Positions 9,116 through 18,276 of a stretch of 64,000 bases of DNA are shown one piece after another (the first letter of the stretch is position 1; every line of letters begins with the position of its first letter). Below the pieces are notes generated by a model. It had not been told where the DNA came from. It saw nothing but the letters and a program-made list of their open reading frames with translations, and did no database searches. The stretch comes from JBEVJK01 sp963791325. GTDB taxonomy: Bacteria > Pseudomonadota > Alphaproteobacteria > Rhizobiales > Rhizobiaceae. Both the position numbers and the translations under genes were made by a program. Location: positions 124,001 to 188,000 of the forward strand of contig CAWBRU010000016.1 of NCBI GenBank assembly GCA_963791325.1. The letters run 5' to 3'.

Positions 9116-9694
9116 CCAGCTCCTCAGGCTGACCCAGGTCTTGCGATCGAGGCTGTAGCGCTCGACCGCGACCTGCCCGGCCGCCAGCGAATGGATCATG
9201 CCCTGCCCGGCATACTGGAAGCCGCATTTGTGGATGACCCGGCGCGACGCCGGATTGCTGACCCGGCACGAGACGTTGAGCTGCCCGACGCCTGTCGCCC
9301 GGAAGGCGAGATCGACCAGCGCATGCGCCGCCTCGGTGGCAAAGCCGCGGCCCCAATAGGGTTCGCCGATCCAGTAGCCGAGCTCCAGACCGCCTTCGGT
9401 CGGATTCAGTCCGGCACAGCCGATGAACGCCCCGCTGTCGGCCAGCGCCAGGGCGTAGGTCGCTTCGCGGCAGGGTTTCTCCGCTACCATGGCCAAGAAC
9501 GCCTCGCCCTCGGCCTGGCCGTAGGGGTGCGGCATGCGGGCGAGCATGTCGGCGACGCGCCGATTGTTGGCGAGCGCGATCAGTTCCGGCAGGTCGTCGC
9601 CATGCGGCGGCCTGAGCACGAGGCGCTCGGTCACCATCACCGGGCAATCGATCGCCAAGCTGTCGTCGTCTATCTCTTCCTGTTCGGCAACCAT
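9104..9694 (-). CDS. GNAT family N-acetyltransferase (RimJ/RimL-like)
   Basis: 196 residues. The pattern TERLVLRPPHGDDLPEL at the start, ELGYWIGEPYWGRGFATEA in the acetyl-CoA binding motif A, and a late NPASRRVIHKCGFQ match RimJ/RimL-type acetyltransferases, which acetylate N-termini or small amines with acetyl-CoA. ATG at 9694 was chosen because TGGAGG lies 5-10 bases upstream; a longer in-frame start at 9736 runs through the upstream terminator. GNAT genes between rpmA and obg are usual in this order. Confidence 0.92.
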   Translation of the reverse strand: MVAEQEEIDDDSLAIDCPVMVTERLVLRPPHGDDLPELIALANNRRVADMLARMPHPYGQAEGEAFLAMVAEKPCREATYALALADSGAFIGCAGLNPTEGGLELGYWIGEPYWGRGFATEAAHALVDLAFRATGVGQLNVSCRVSNPASRRVIHKCGFQYAGQGMIHSLAAGQVAVERYSLDRKTWVSLRSWAAQ

Positions 9695-9712
9695 GGTGTC
9701 CTCCAGTCGATG

Positions 9713-9742
9713 AAAAAGGGGAGATGGCCGCCCCATCTCCCC
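9713..9742 (-). terminator. Rho-independent terminator after rplU-rpmA
   Basis: A perfect 10-bp stem (GGGGAGATGG / CCATCTCCCC) with a 5-base loop is followed on the minus strand by TTTTT. It lies 74 bp downstream of the rpmA stop and just before the GNAT ribosome-binding site, so it should end the ribosomal-protein transcript. Confidence 0.85.
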
Positions 9743-9815
9743 TGATCCTTTCTGGACACCTTGCCAGACACCGGCTCCCGAGATGGGGTGCCGGTGAAGG
9801 TGGTGCGGAGACCGG

Positions 9816-10085
<270 letters not shown>

Positions 10086-10111
10086 TGTCGTTGCTCCTTA
10101 GTGCTGACGCT

Positions 10112-10636
10112 TTACTCTTTTTCGGCCTGAGGCGCAGCCCTTTTCGGCGCTGCCTTGCGGGCCGGCTTCTTTGCGGCCGGCGCTTCCGGCGCCGTCGCCG
10201 GGGCGGCCTCGGCCGACGGTGCTGCTGCCTCCGCGGCCGGCTCGGCCTCAACCGCGGCCGGTGCCGCCTCGGCCTGCGGGGCGGCGGCCGGCTTGGCGGC
10301 AGCCTTGCGGGCAGGCCTGGCGCCGTCGGTCAGGATCTCGGCGATCCGCACCGTCGTCAGCAGCTGGCGCTGGCCGCGGCTGCGGCGCGAATTCTGGCGG
10401 CGGCGCTTCTTGAATGCGATGACCGTCCGGCTCTTGTCCTGCGACACCACTTCCGCGGTGACCAGCGCGCCCTCGACCAGCGGAGCGCCGAGCGTAGCGT
10501 TGTCGCCCTCGCCTACGGCGAGCACGGCGTTGAATTCGACGATGTCGCCGGCATTGGCGGCGATCCGATCGACCTTGAGCAGGTCGTCGGCCGCGACACG
10601 GTACTGTTTGCCGCCGGTTTTGATGACTGCGAACAT
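10112..10636 (-). CDS. rplU: 50S ribosomal protein bL21 with Ala/Pro/Lys-rich tail
   Basis: 174 residues from MFAVIKTGGKQYRV (ATG at 10636). The first ~105 residues are a complete bL21, including the RRRQNSRRSRGQRQ basic segment. A roughly 65-residue low-complexity tail of Ala, Pro, Glu and Lys follows, which is usual in Alphaproteobacteria and probably disordered. It heads the rplU-rpmA operon. The promoter should lie between 10637 and the tRNA-Ser gene. Confidence 0.97.
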   Translation of the reverse strand: MFAVIKTGGKQYRVAADDLLKVDRIAANAGDIVEFNAVLAVGEGDNATLGAPLVEGALVTAEVVSQDKSRTVIAFKKRRRQNSRRSRGQRQLLTTVRIAEILTDGARPARKAAAKPAAAPQAEAAPAAVEAEPAAEAAAPSAEAAPATAPEAPAAKKPARKAAPKRAAPQAEKE

Positions 10637-10973
10637 TCTCTGTCCTTCGCTGTTCGGCCTGACCTGACGGCGCCTTTTATGCGGCGCCAACGGCCAGCTT
10701 CTTGTCAGTCGTTGCGGTTCAAAGATGAACCGGCGCGGAGAGGCTCCACGCCGGGACGGGGCTCAATATCCGAAGGCTCCGGGGAAGTCAACCAAGTCAG
10801 GCTGCGGCGGCCCTCGCTGGAGGTCGGTTGCAGAGCCGGCGACGGCGTGTTGACGAAGCCCCGCGGCAGGCGATAGAAGCGCGCGTCCAAGGCGTCCGCC
10901 CGCAGACTGGCAGCAAAAAAGCGATTTCGACCACACTCGCTTTTCCAGGAACTGCGACCGCACGCATCGGCTT

Positions 10974-11063
10974 GGAGAGGTGGCAGAGTGGTCGAATGCA
11001 CCGCACTCGAAATGCGGCATACTCGCAAGGGTATCGGGGGTTCGAATCCCTCCCTCTCCGCCA
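10974..11063 (+). tRNA. tRNA-Ser(CGA)
   Basis: 90 nt including an encoded CCA. The acceptor GGAGAGG pairs with CCTCTCC. The anticodon arm is CCGCA-CTCGAAA-TGCGG, giving anticodon CGA (reads UCG). A long class II variable arm and a standard TTCGAAT T-loop are present. It marks the boundary between the conserved ribosomal/proline block and the accessory region to the right. Confidence 0.97.
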
Positions 11064-11498
11064 ATAAGTTGTGTAAGATAATGTAAACCCAATCCATTTT
11101 CTGTTCGTCTTTCCCTCTCCCCACTTCCGTTCCCACTTAGCCGTTCAGTCAGAAGAGGCTGGGCGGGGGTGACAGTGCCCACCCGGCACCCCCCGCGTAG
11201 CTGCTTTTGGGTGCCCAACTCGACGCATACAAATACGCGCAAAGGACCCCAAAAAAATTTTGCGCAAAAATTTTCCGATGGGCGGCTTGGCCCACGTTCC
11301 CACGCCAGCCCCTTGTTCCAAAATGAACCCTTAGGATTACATCGTGGCCGCGACGGCAGAGTGACTGGCTCCCGAGCGAGTTAGATGCGACCCCAGAGCG
11401 GGAAAGGACCACAGCTTGAGGGAAGTCGCAGATGGCTCTAGGCAGTTCCTTGCCCGGGCAGAGACATGGTGGCAGGCTCCAATCCTAAGGAGCTGTAT
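11064..11498. other. Non-coding junction downstream of tRNA-Ser
   Basis: I see no gene here. The stretch starts the accessory region. It contains an A/T-rich palindromic element (11247-11274, listed separately) and ends with the AAGGAG ribosome-binding site of the epimerase gene at about 11487. Confidence 0.6.
11247..11274. repeat. A/T palindromic element, copy 1
   Basis: CCCC, a run of seven A, then ATTTTGCGCAAAAAT-type dyad symmetry ending in TTTT. A near-identical copy lies at 59418-59447. Copy 1 is 184 bp after the tRNA-Ser; copy 2 is 214 bp before a tRNA-Glu 3' fragment, so both lie near tRNA-type junctions. Function unknown. Confidence 0.7.
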
Positions 11499-12482
11499 AT
11501 GTCACGCATCGTTGTAATCGGTGGTAGCGGCCATGTCGGCAGCTACTTGGTCCCCGCGCTTGTTCTGCACGGCCACGACGTTGTGAACGTAAGCCGTGGC
11601 GCTGCGATTCCGTACCGCCGGCACTTCGCTTGGAGCCGGATCGAGAACGTCGCGCTCGACCGAGGAGCGGAAGAGAAGGCGGGCCGATTTGGCACAAAGA
11701 TCGCTGAGCTTCGCCCTGATATCGTTGTGGACATGATCTCCTTCGACTTGGCGAGCACGGAGCAGCTGGTGGAGGCGCTACGCGGCAAGATTGAGCACTA
11801 TCTCTTTTGCAGTTCGATTTGGGTGTACGGGCGCCTTTGTGCGGTCCCCTCGACTGAAGCGGATCCGCCGAACCCGATAGACGCATATGGACGCGGCAAG
11901 GCGGAAAGCGAAGGCTGGCTGATGCGGCAAGCACGGGTGAGCGGCTTTCCCGCGACGTGCTTCCGTCCCGGCCATATCGTTGGTGAGGGCTGGGTGCCGA
12001 TCAACCCGATCGGCAATGCCAACCCCGAGATCTTCTCGCTGATCGCCCGCGGGGATGAGCTGATCTTGCCAAATCTCGGGCTTGAGACCGTGCACCACGT
12101 GCATGCCGATGATGTCGCGCAGTGGGTGATCTGCGCCATCGAGAACCGCGTTGCCTCGCTAGGCGAGGTGTTCAATACGGTGTCCGAGCAGGCGGTGAAC
12201 CTGCGGGGCTACGCCGAGACTGTCTATCGATGGTTCGGCAAGGAGCCGCGGATCTCGTACCAACCCTTTGACGAGTGGATTGGCGGTCTTGGAGATTGGG
12301 CCGAAAGCACGCGCGGCCACATCATTCGCAGTTCCTCGCACTCGATTGAAAAGAGCCGCCAGCGCCTCGGGTACAGTCCTCGCTATACGAGCTTCGAGGC
12401 CGTTTATCAGTCGGTAATGACACTGATCGCATCGGGCAAGATCGCTGTGCCCGACGGCGACCGCGCCAGCGTAAGCAGCTAG
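11499..12482 (+). CDS. NAD(P)-dependent epimerase/dehydratase (extended SDR)
   Basis: 327 residues. A Rossmann nucleotide-binding motif sits at the start (VIGGSGHVGSYL), the catalytic pair appears as AYGRGK (YxxxK), and a conserved CFRPGHIVGEG block follows, as in extended short-chain dehydrogenases acting on nucleotide sugars or related carbonyl compounds. ATG at 11499 is preceded by AAGGAG at ideal spacing. It stands alone; the substrate cannot be inferred. Confidence 0.88.
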   Translation: MSRIVVIGGSGHVGSYLVPALVLHGHDVVNVSRGAAIPYRRHFAWSRIENVALDRGAEEKAGRFGTKIAELRPDIVVDMISFDLASTEQLVEALRGKIEHYLFCSSIWVYGRLCAVPSTEADPPNPIDAYGRGKAESEGWLMRQARVSGFPATCFRPGHIVGEGWVPINPIGNANPEIFSLIARGDELILPNLGLETVHHVHADDVAQWVICAIENRVASLGEVFNTVSEQAVNLRGYAETVYRWFGKEPRISYQPFDEWIGGLGDWAESTRGHIIRSSSHSIEKSRQRLGYSPRYTSFEAVYQSVMTLIASGKIAVPDGDRASVSS

Positions 12483-12747
12483 CTGGAGCTGCTCCAAGGG
12501 AGATGGGCTGCCCGCCGGGGCCAGACGGGTAAGAGGGAGGAGCCGATTGGTCGCATTGCCGATGCCAGCCGCCGTTCCGCGGCATCCGCTGGTGTAGACT
12601 TCTATGATGCTCGGGTGGTGGAAAGTTGGCAAAGTGGCTGCGCCTGTCGAACTGGGCAGATGCCGGAGCAGCACCGCAAACCGGCGCACCTGGAGAGGCC
12701 GCCCATGGTCTCGGAGCATGGACGGCCTTGTCACAGCAACGTGCGCC

Positions 12748-13593
12748 CTACTGAAGGGCAGAGGACAAAGCACCTCCAGACAAAGCACCTCCAACCGGCT
12801 GCTCGCCGAACCTGCGAACGATGAGCAGGCGCCCGTCGTCGGACCGGCCGAACAACAGGTTGGTGCCGGCCAGCTCTCGCTTCAACTTTTCTAGACCGGC
12901 TGTGAATGCCTGCGGGCCATCCGGCCAGCCTTCCAGAGAGGCGAAATTAGCTTCCTTCACCGGATACAGCTTGTCGTACAACTCCTCCGGTGTACCGGTC
13001 CAATACGGGCGGCCTGACATCATGCATGCGAGGGCCTTGGCCACTGGCCCTTTGAAATCTACCAGGTGCTCGCTCTCAGGCCCGTCAATCCGGCCCTCCT
13101 GCCATGCAGTTTCCCATCTTATCCACTCCTTGAGCGGCTTGGGGTTCTCAGCCAGCATGTTGGTGATTTCGTCGGTCGCCACCGTACCCTCAGGTGTGAG
13201 AACCGCCCACTTGTCGGAGACAGTTCGGCCGACAATGAGTGGCGTAACAGTTCCAGCATCGATCTGCCATCCAACGACGGGCTCCTGCAGGACATGCTCG
13301 CGGTCAAAGTTGCCATCCAACAGTGGCATCAGCTCGATGACGTAGAAGCCTGGCTGCGCCGCGACTGTGGTCGACTTGGTCGACGCCGGAAGGCTCATGA
13401 TCTGAGCTGTCCCGAACCTCTGGGTCCGGACGATGCCTCGCAGCAGTTTCCTGCCCATTGCGGCTACACTCGAGTCGGTGTCCTCAGCCAGGGTTGAATT
13501 GGCGAGGGACTCGAAGTCCGGAGTATCCAACTGACTGAGGTCGGTAAAGATAGAAGCCTGGCGCTGGACCAGATCATCGATAGCTCTGCTCAT
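12748..13593 (-). CDS. Hypothetical protein, possibly related to the C-terminal tail of element-encoded primases
   Basis: 281 residues, starting at MSRAIDDLVQRQ because GGAGGTGAAAATG gives a strong ribosome-binding site. I do not recognise the first two thirds. The segment around residues 205-260 (WTGTPEELYDKLYP ... GWPDGPQAFTAGLEKLKREL) resembles the winged-helix tail found at the C-terminus of DUF3987/D5-type primases of mobile elements; this is a weak similarity by eye. The C-terminus contains a GGALSGGALSS repeat. No signal peptide or membrane helix. A short piece of its coding sequence is repeated in inverted orientation at about 13932-13958. Confidence 0.6.
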   Translation of the reverse strand: MSRAIDDLVQRQASIFTDLSQLDTPDFESLANSTLAEDTDSSVAAMGRKLLRGIVRTQRFGTAQIMSLPASTKSTTVAAQPGFYVIELMPLLDGNFDREHVLQEPVVGWQIDAGTVTPLIVGRTVSDKWAVLTPEGTVATDEITNMLAENPKPLKEWIRWETAWQEGRIDGPESEHLVDFKGPVAKALACMMSGRPYWTGTPEELYDKLYPVKEANFASLEGWPDGPQAFTAGLEKLKRELAGTNLLFGRSDDGRLLIVRRFGEQPVGGALSGGALSSALQ

Positions 13594-14127
13594 TTTCACC
13601 TCCTTCTGCTCCCAATACTCGGATGACAAAAGTCAAGTATACCTTATACTGTATCGGTATTCGATCTCGAAAAATCAGTGTCGCACGAGACTTTTGTGAT
13701 AACCACAAACCCCGAGTAGCATATTTACTTTTCCGGATTCTCATGTTGTCCTTCGGACGCGCGTCCGACCCCACCTTGGCACCGGCCGGACCTCGAATGG
13801 GCGGTAGCGGTTTCAGGGCTGGCTCAGCATGGGCTGCCGATCAGATTGCTCTGGTTCGTCACGCCAGAGATGGGCCCTGCGCGGCCAATTCGGTCGGAAG
13901 GCGCGGCCGAGCGGAATGGTCGCCCTCAGGTGGGCGGTTCTCACACCTGAGGGCACTGTGGTGACCGCCGGGGACACCGGCTTTGGTAAGTTCCCGGCCC
14001 ACCGTACGGCGTCCAGCCGAGTGTCAATTTGATCGCCCGCCCATCAAGCTTCCGTCTGGGCAGTGGTGTCCGGGCGGATGCATGCTCGCCACCGCAGGTA
14101 TGACTTTCACTGGCATTCTATGCTAGG
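13594..14127. other. Non-coding stretch with an inverted gene fragment
   Basis: I see no credible gene in this 534-bp stretch. At about 13932-13958 the + strand matches an internal piece of the neighbouring minus-strand gene (encoding WAVLTPEGTV, about 13190-13214), so the two pieces form a long-spaced inverted repeat. The rest is moderately A/T-rich near 13620-13740, which could hold promoters. Confidence 0.5.
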
Positions 14128-15323
14128 TTGCCAACTGACCAGAAAGACGCTGTGCCGGAGGCTCCACAGGTGCCCACCAAGCGGAAATGGTTCGACCTCA
14201 AGACCACCAAAGGCTGGATCGAGGCAGCCGGCGCATTGGTTGCCGTTCTCGGCGGTGCGATTGGGTTCTACCTTCAAGTATTTCCGAAGGAGCCCGACAA
14301 ACAGCCCACGGCCGCAATCGCCTTCAATGTACCCATGAATGTCCAAGGTAGCGGCACCAAGATGTCGTTGGTTCGCAGCACGTCACGGTCAATCAACCAG
14401 CCATCGGCTACACGATCGAGCAACATGAGCAAGGTTTGAAGGCACGCGAGCAGGAGCTTCGGGAGGCGGCGAAGCCCGAGTTGGGCAACTCGGAAGAGCA
14501 GCGGGAGGCAATCGAGCGGGAACTTCAAGCCGTCCAGGGTCAACTCGGAAACGTTGAGAAGAGTTATGAAGAGCGAGTAGCTGAGCTCAATCGCCTCACG
14601 GCAGAGCTGGAAACTCTGCGCGGCAAAGTCCCTGATGCGGAGCTCCAAGAAGCTCTTCAGGCCATTAAGAAGGCACTCCCGGCGGACGATCCCGCTCTCG
14701 CTGCCGCCTACAACAACCTCGCCTTCGTGTATCGTGACCAGGGCCTCCGCAACCAGGCGGAGCGGCTCTTCAAGAAAGCCATTGCCATCGACGAGAAGGC
14801 ACTCCCGCCCGACCACCCCGCTCTCGCCACCGACTACGGCAACCTCGCCTTGCTGTATCAGGACCAGCATCGTCTGACCGAGGCAGAGCCGCTTTACAAG
14901 AAGGCCATCGCCATCAACGAGAAGGCACTCCCGGCGAACGATCCCGCTCTCGCTGCCTCCTACAACAACCTCGCCTTGCTGTATCATGACCAGCGTCGTC
15001 TGAACGAGGCGGAGCCGCTCTTCAAGAAAGCCATTGCCATCGACGAGAAGGCACTCCCGGCCGACGATCCCGCTCTCGCTGCCGCCTATAACAATCTCGC
15101 CTTCGTGTATCGGCAGCAGGGCCGTCTGAACGAGGCGGAGCCGTTCGTCAAGAAGGCCGTCGCCATCGGCGAGAAGGTACTCCCGGCCGACAATCCCAAG
15201 TTAGCCAGCTACTACATCAACCTCGCTTTGCTGTATGGGGCTCAAGGCCGGTTGGACGAGGCGGTACCGATATACAAGAAGGCTACTGTCATTGAAGGGA
15301 AGAGATCCCAATCCAAGCCTTGA
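14128..15323 (+). CDS. Membrane-anchored kinesin-light-chain-type TPR protein (one frameshift)
   Basis: One protein split by an indel near 14365. The first frame (TTG start at 14128) gives a basic N-terminus (TKRKWFDLKTTKGW), one membrane helix (AAGALVAVLGGAIGFYLQVF) and an Asn/Val/Gln-rich juxtamembrane stretch. The second frame continues GSQHVTVNQPAIGYTIEQ, then a coiled coil (about 60 residues, Glu/Gln/Arg-rich) and five 42-residue repeats of the YNNLA-x-ALY...AEPL-KKAI-EKALP type. These are TPR-10/kinesin-light-chain repeats used for protein-protein contacts. The TTG start is the least certain point. Confidence 0.7.
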
Positions 15324-15937
15324 GCAGCGGTAACATTAGCCAGTCCACTTGGGTCTAGCTATCGCTTTTAGGGCTGCTGCGAATGCTTGTGGTGGTGCGG
15401 CCAGTCTGGAAGAGTGTGCTCCTGAACTGTGCAAGCGTCTCGTAAATCTCCCTCAGCGTGCCGTCCAATCGCAAACGCCATCCGAGGCAGCCTGCTTCGG
15501 CGTGGCGAGATCATCGCTCCAGTCCCTTCGCCGGTGCGCCGGCCGGTCAGGATCTCGCTTCAGACGGCCGGCGCCGCGTGCCTCTGCAAGGCTGTCCCGT
15601 ACCGAGGCCCATATCGTCGGGGTGTCCCGGAGGGATCGTGGGTTGAATCCCGCCGTCCCCGCGAGTTATCAGAAACTGATTTTGTTCTTCACGGCCAAAA
15701 TTTGACTGGGGAGATCACCTGCTCGCTTCGCACCTTACGTAACCGGGCGTGCTGGCGTCCTTTCTGGGCGCGTTGGAGTCGGTGTTCCGGGTGCCGAGTG
15801 CACCAATCGCAGTCGCGCTGCAAGACGCCAGCCTATTGAGCATTTCTGCAGCCAGGTGAAACCACCCTGGGCTTCGCAGAACGGGCAACGAAAGCAAGAT
15901 GAAGCGGCCACCACCTCAATGGCCACAGCTCTAAGCG
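15324..15937. other. Non-coding stretch with tRNA-Ser-like debris
   Basis: No gene recognised. A 27-bp segment at 15638-15664 resembles the T-arm and acceptor end of a serine tRNA (listed separately). The rest shows no conserved reading frame. Confidence 0.5.
15638..15664 (+). repeat. Degenerate tRNA-Ser 3' end (possible old attachment site)
   Basis: GTGGGTTGAATCCCGCCG followed by TCCCCGCGA aligns with the last ~28 bases of the tRNA-Ser at 11036-11063, with about 22 matches and one missing base in the T-loop. It could be the far end of a small element once inserted at that tRNA, or debris of another serine tRNA. Weak evidence. Confidence 0.3.
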
Positions 15938-16552
15938 TCACTGCCGCTGTTCGGAGCCTTCCCCCTTTGTGAAAATCTGCACGACCGAACGCATCGCACG
16001 CCAGATTGCGGCGTCGTCGAGCCGCTGGTATTTCGCATATTTCATGTAGAAGAACGAAATTGCGCCTACATCGCGCCACCAATCGAGGGGTCGCTCGATT
16101 GCAAGCCGGGTTAGCTGCTTGTGCTTCTCTCCCTCGAATGCGCCGTCACGCACATCGGCTCGGGCGTAGAATGTATGAAGCGGTCGCCCGCCCTTGCTGA
16201 CGAGCACGGCCGCAGCGCCGAAACTGTCGCCATCGACCATCCCCGCATCGGTGAACTCTATGGTGAGTACGCCCTGGCCGCGCTCGTCGACATTGAGGTA
16301 GGCCAGGCCGAACTCGCCAGGCGCATATCTCCATCGGAACGAAAACCGATCCGGTCCTTGGGCGGATTGCCGGGCAACGTTGAAGGGCGGCGGCAACGAG
16401 GCGAACTTGACCAGCTCCCCGGTCCCGCGTTCGATGAGCAAGATCAGGTTCCGCGGATCGTTCCGGTCCGGATAGACCATGTAGGCATGGGACTGCGCGG
16501 CCGGTATTAGTACCGGGATCAATCCAGCCGCCGTCATCGCGAGCGTACGCAT
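15938..16552 (-). CDS. Exported protein of unknown function
   Basis: 204 residues from the ATG at 16552, chosen because GGAGAA lies upstream and the sequence begins with a signal peptide (MRTLAMTAAGLIPVLIPAAQSHA, written here as a 23-residue span ending at SHA; the key features are an early Arg, a hydrophobic core and a small-residue cleavage site). The mature part is mixed alpha/beta with AYLNVDERGQGVLTIEF and a Trp-rich DWWRDVG segment. I do not recognise the family. Likely periplasmic. Confidence 0.7.
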   Translation of the reverse strand: MRTLAMTAAGLIPVLIPAAQSHAYMVYPDRNDPRNLILLIERGTGELVKFASLPPPFNVARQSAQGPDRFSFRWRYAPGEFGLAYLNVDERGQGVLTIEFTDAGMVDGDSFGAAAVLVSKGGRPLHTFYARADVRDGAFEGEKHKQLTRLAIERPLDWWRDVGAISFFYMKYAKYQRLDDAAIWRAMRSVVQIFTKGEGSEQRQ

Positions 16553-16858
16553 GCCGTTCTCCGTGGGCACTATAGACCTTAGACCGACGGCTGACAGCGC
16601 GCTCATATAGCGCGGACATTCGGCACGCGGGGCGGCCGGTTCATCAGCGGCGGCCCCTGAGGCGGGTGGCCCTGCGAGGCGGTTCGGCCGGAAGGCACGG
16701 CCGAGCGCCAGGCAATGCCGCTCGACTCTCACGACTAGCTCCACGGGAGAGTGCCCCGGAGACTCCGATTTCAGCCGAAAAGCTAGCGTCCGTGGTCAGT
16801 GTGCTTTATCAGCTGGTGCTGGCTTGCTTCATGCTCATCTAACGGCGAGGGAATCATC

Positions 16859-17530
16859 ATGCCTGACCGTGCCGATAGCCCTCTGCAACCGGGAGAGACC
16901 GCGCCCAATGTCGTGCTCGACGCGATTACGCGTGAGGGCAAGATAGCAATTGATGATTTCCGCGGTGAGAAGTCAGTATTGGTTGGCCTTTATCGCGGCC
17001 TACATTGTCCTTTTTGCAGGCGTCATATCGCGGTGATTTCACAGCTCACGCCAGCCCTCAAGGCCAAGGGTATCGAGAGCCTGACCGTCGTGAACACGCC
17101 CATCGAACGGGCGCGCCTCTATCTCCGGTACCATCCGATACCTGCGCTGCTTGCGGCATCCGACCCGGAGCGCGCCTCGCATCGCGCCTTTGGACTTCCG
17201 AACCTGCAGTTCACCGAAGACGAGAGCGCGTGGCCGCAAAAGGCCTCAATGGCTGATGTGAAGTCAATGCGGGTCGACGTGCCGGGCGAAATGCCGGAGC
17301 CGATGGATCCTTTCGCAGCGCTTGAATATCTCAATAAGAAAGACAGCTACGATATCACTGAAACGGACCAGCAGATGATGGCAGCCGGCCTGGGTCAGCT
17401 CGTCGGCCAGTTCCTGCTCGACCGCAACGGCGTGGTTCGCTGGACGTTCACGGAGGTTCGCGATGGCGGCATTTTCGCGGCCCCAGATTCTGACGAGATG
17501 ATGTCAGTAGCCTCGCAGATCGGGCATTAG
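16859..17530 (+). CDS. Peroxiredoxin-like protein (AhpC/TSA fold)
   Basis: 223 residues. Thioredoxin-fold features: DFRGEKSVLVGLYRGLHCPF with a CPFC motif (C-x-x-C) at the active site, then RRHIAVI. The C-terminal part carries FLLDRNGVVRWTFTEV, typical of AhpC/TSA domains. Such proteins reduce peroxides or act as thiol oxidoreductases. ATG at 16859 follows a GAGG. It stands alone and converges with the exported protein gene downstream. Confidence 0.85.
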   Translation: MPDRADSPLQPGETAPNVVLDAITREGKIAIDDFRGEKSVLVGLYRGLHCPFCRRHIAVISQLTPALKAKGIESLTVVNTPIERARLYLRYHPIPALLAASDPERASHRAFGLPNLQFTEDESAWPQKASMADVKSMRVDVPGEMPEPMDPFAALEYLNKKDSYDITETDQQMMAAGLGQLVGQFLLDRNGVVRWTFTEVRDGGIFAAPDSDEMMSVASQIGH

Positions 17531-17676
17531 GCGCGCCGCTTCGCCGTTGCGCACGGGCCGCCTAGCCGCTCTGCGCCAATTGCCGGCGTGCCGCGGGCGA
17601 ACCCGCGACCTGCGATGCTGGAATCCGAAGCTCAGACGAAGTGCGCGACGTGCTCCCGGCGCTCAGCTTACAAAAG

Positions 17677-18276
17677 CTACTGCTCGGGTACCATCTTGGT
17701 CGCCTTCTCCAAGAGCGGAAAATCCGACTTGTCGCAGGTGACGTCTGGATTGGTCGGGCTGAACATGCCGTTTGGGTTCGGCTTGAACAGCCAGGCATGA
17801 AGGTCATAGTGAATGAATTCCTTTGGGATTAGGGGGTAGTGTCCCTCCATCGGTCCCTGGAACTCCTGCCCAAAGAGGGTCGGTCTCTTGCTCCCCGGTG
17901 TGAAGGGGACCAGCCACTCCGCCGCAACCAGGCGCAACCCTTCCGCAGTCGGCTCGTAGATCAGCACGTTGGGGTGCATCGGGTCGGGTCCACCTCTGAC
18001 GGTGAGATTTACGAAGTGAACACCCATCGCACCCTTTGGGTAGTGCATATACCCGGGGGTCATCTCGCCTTCATAGTAAACGCAACCCACAGTGGATAGG
18101 TAGAGGTCGCGGACGGCGGCCTGGTAGTCCTGATACTTCGAGAGCGCTTGACGCAACGCATCGGCATCGGCCTCGCTGGCGGCTTCTGCATGACTTGAAG
18201 CCGAAGCTATTGCCATTCCGACACAGCTGACGATAGCCAATGCTGCGCAACGCGCAGTTCTTCTAAGCTTAGTCAT
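17677..18276 (-). CDS. Exported protein of unknown function
   Basis: 199 residues with an N-terminal signal peptide (TKLRRTARCAALAIVSCVGM, cleavage probably after SHAEA). The mature domain is rich in His, Tyr and Pro (TPGYMHYPKGAMGVHFVNL, EFIHYDLHAWLFKPNPNGMF) and looks like a folded periplasmic domain. Members of this type occur in many Hyphomicrobiales, but I know of no assigned function. Two Cys (in VGCVYY and VTCDKSD) might form a disulfide. Confidence 0.75.
   Translation of the reverse strand: MTKLRRTARCAALAIVSCVGMAIASASSHAEAASEADADALRQALSKYQDYQAAVRDLYLSTVGCVYYEGEMTPGYMHYPKGAMGVHFVNLTVRGGPDPMHPNVLIYEPTAEGLRLVAAEWLVPFTPGSKRPTLFGQEFQGPMEGHYPLIPKEFIHYDLHAWLFKPNPNGMFSPTNPDVTCDKSDFPLLEKATKMVPEQ

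Noticed and set aside
8127..9647. Long minus-strand open frame across the EEP gene
   Set aside because: The + strand carries the intact nuclease-family motifs and the minus-strand GNAT gene occupies another frame.
17592..17607. Hairpin CGCGGG-CGAA-CCCGCG between convergent genes
   Set aside because: Six-base stem without a T-run; could be a weak terminator, but such stems are frequent at this G+C content.
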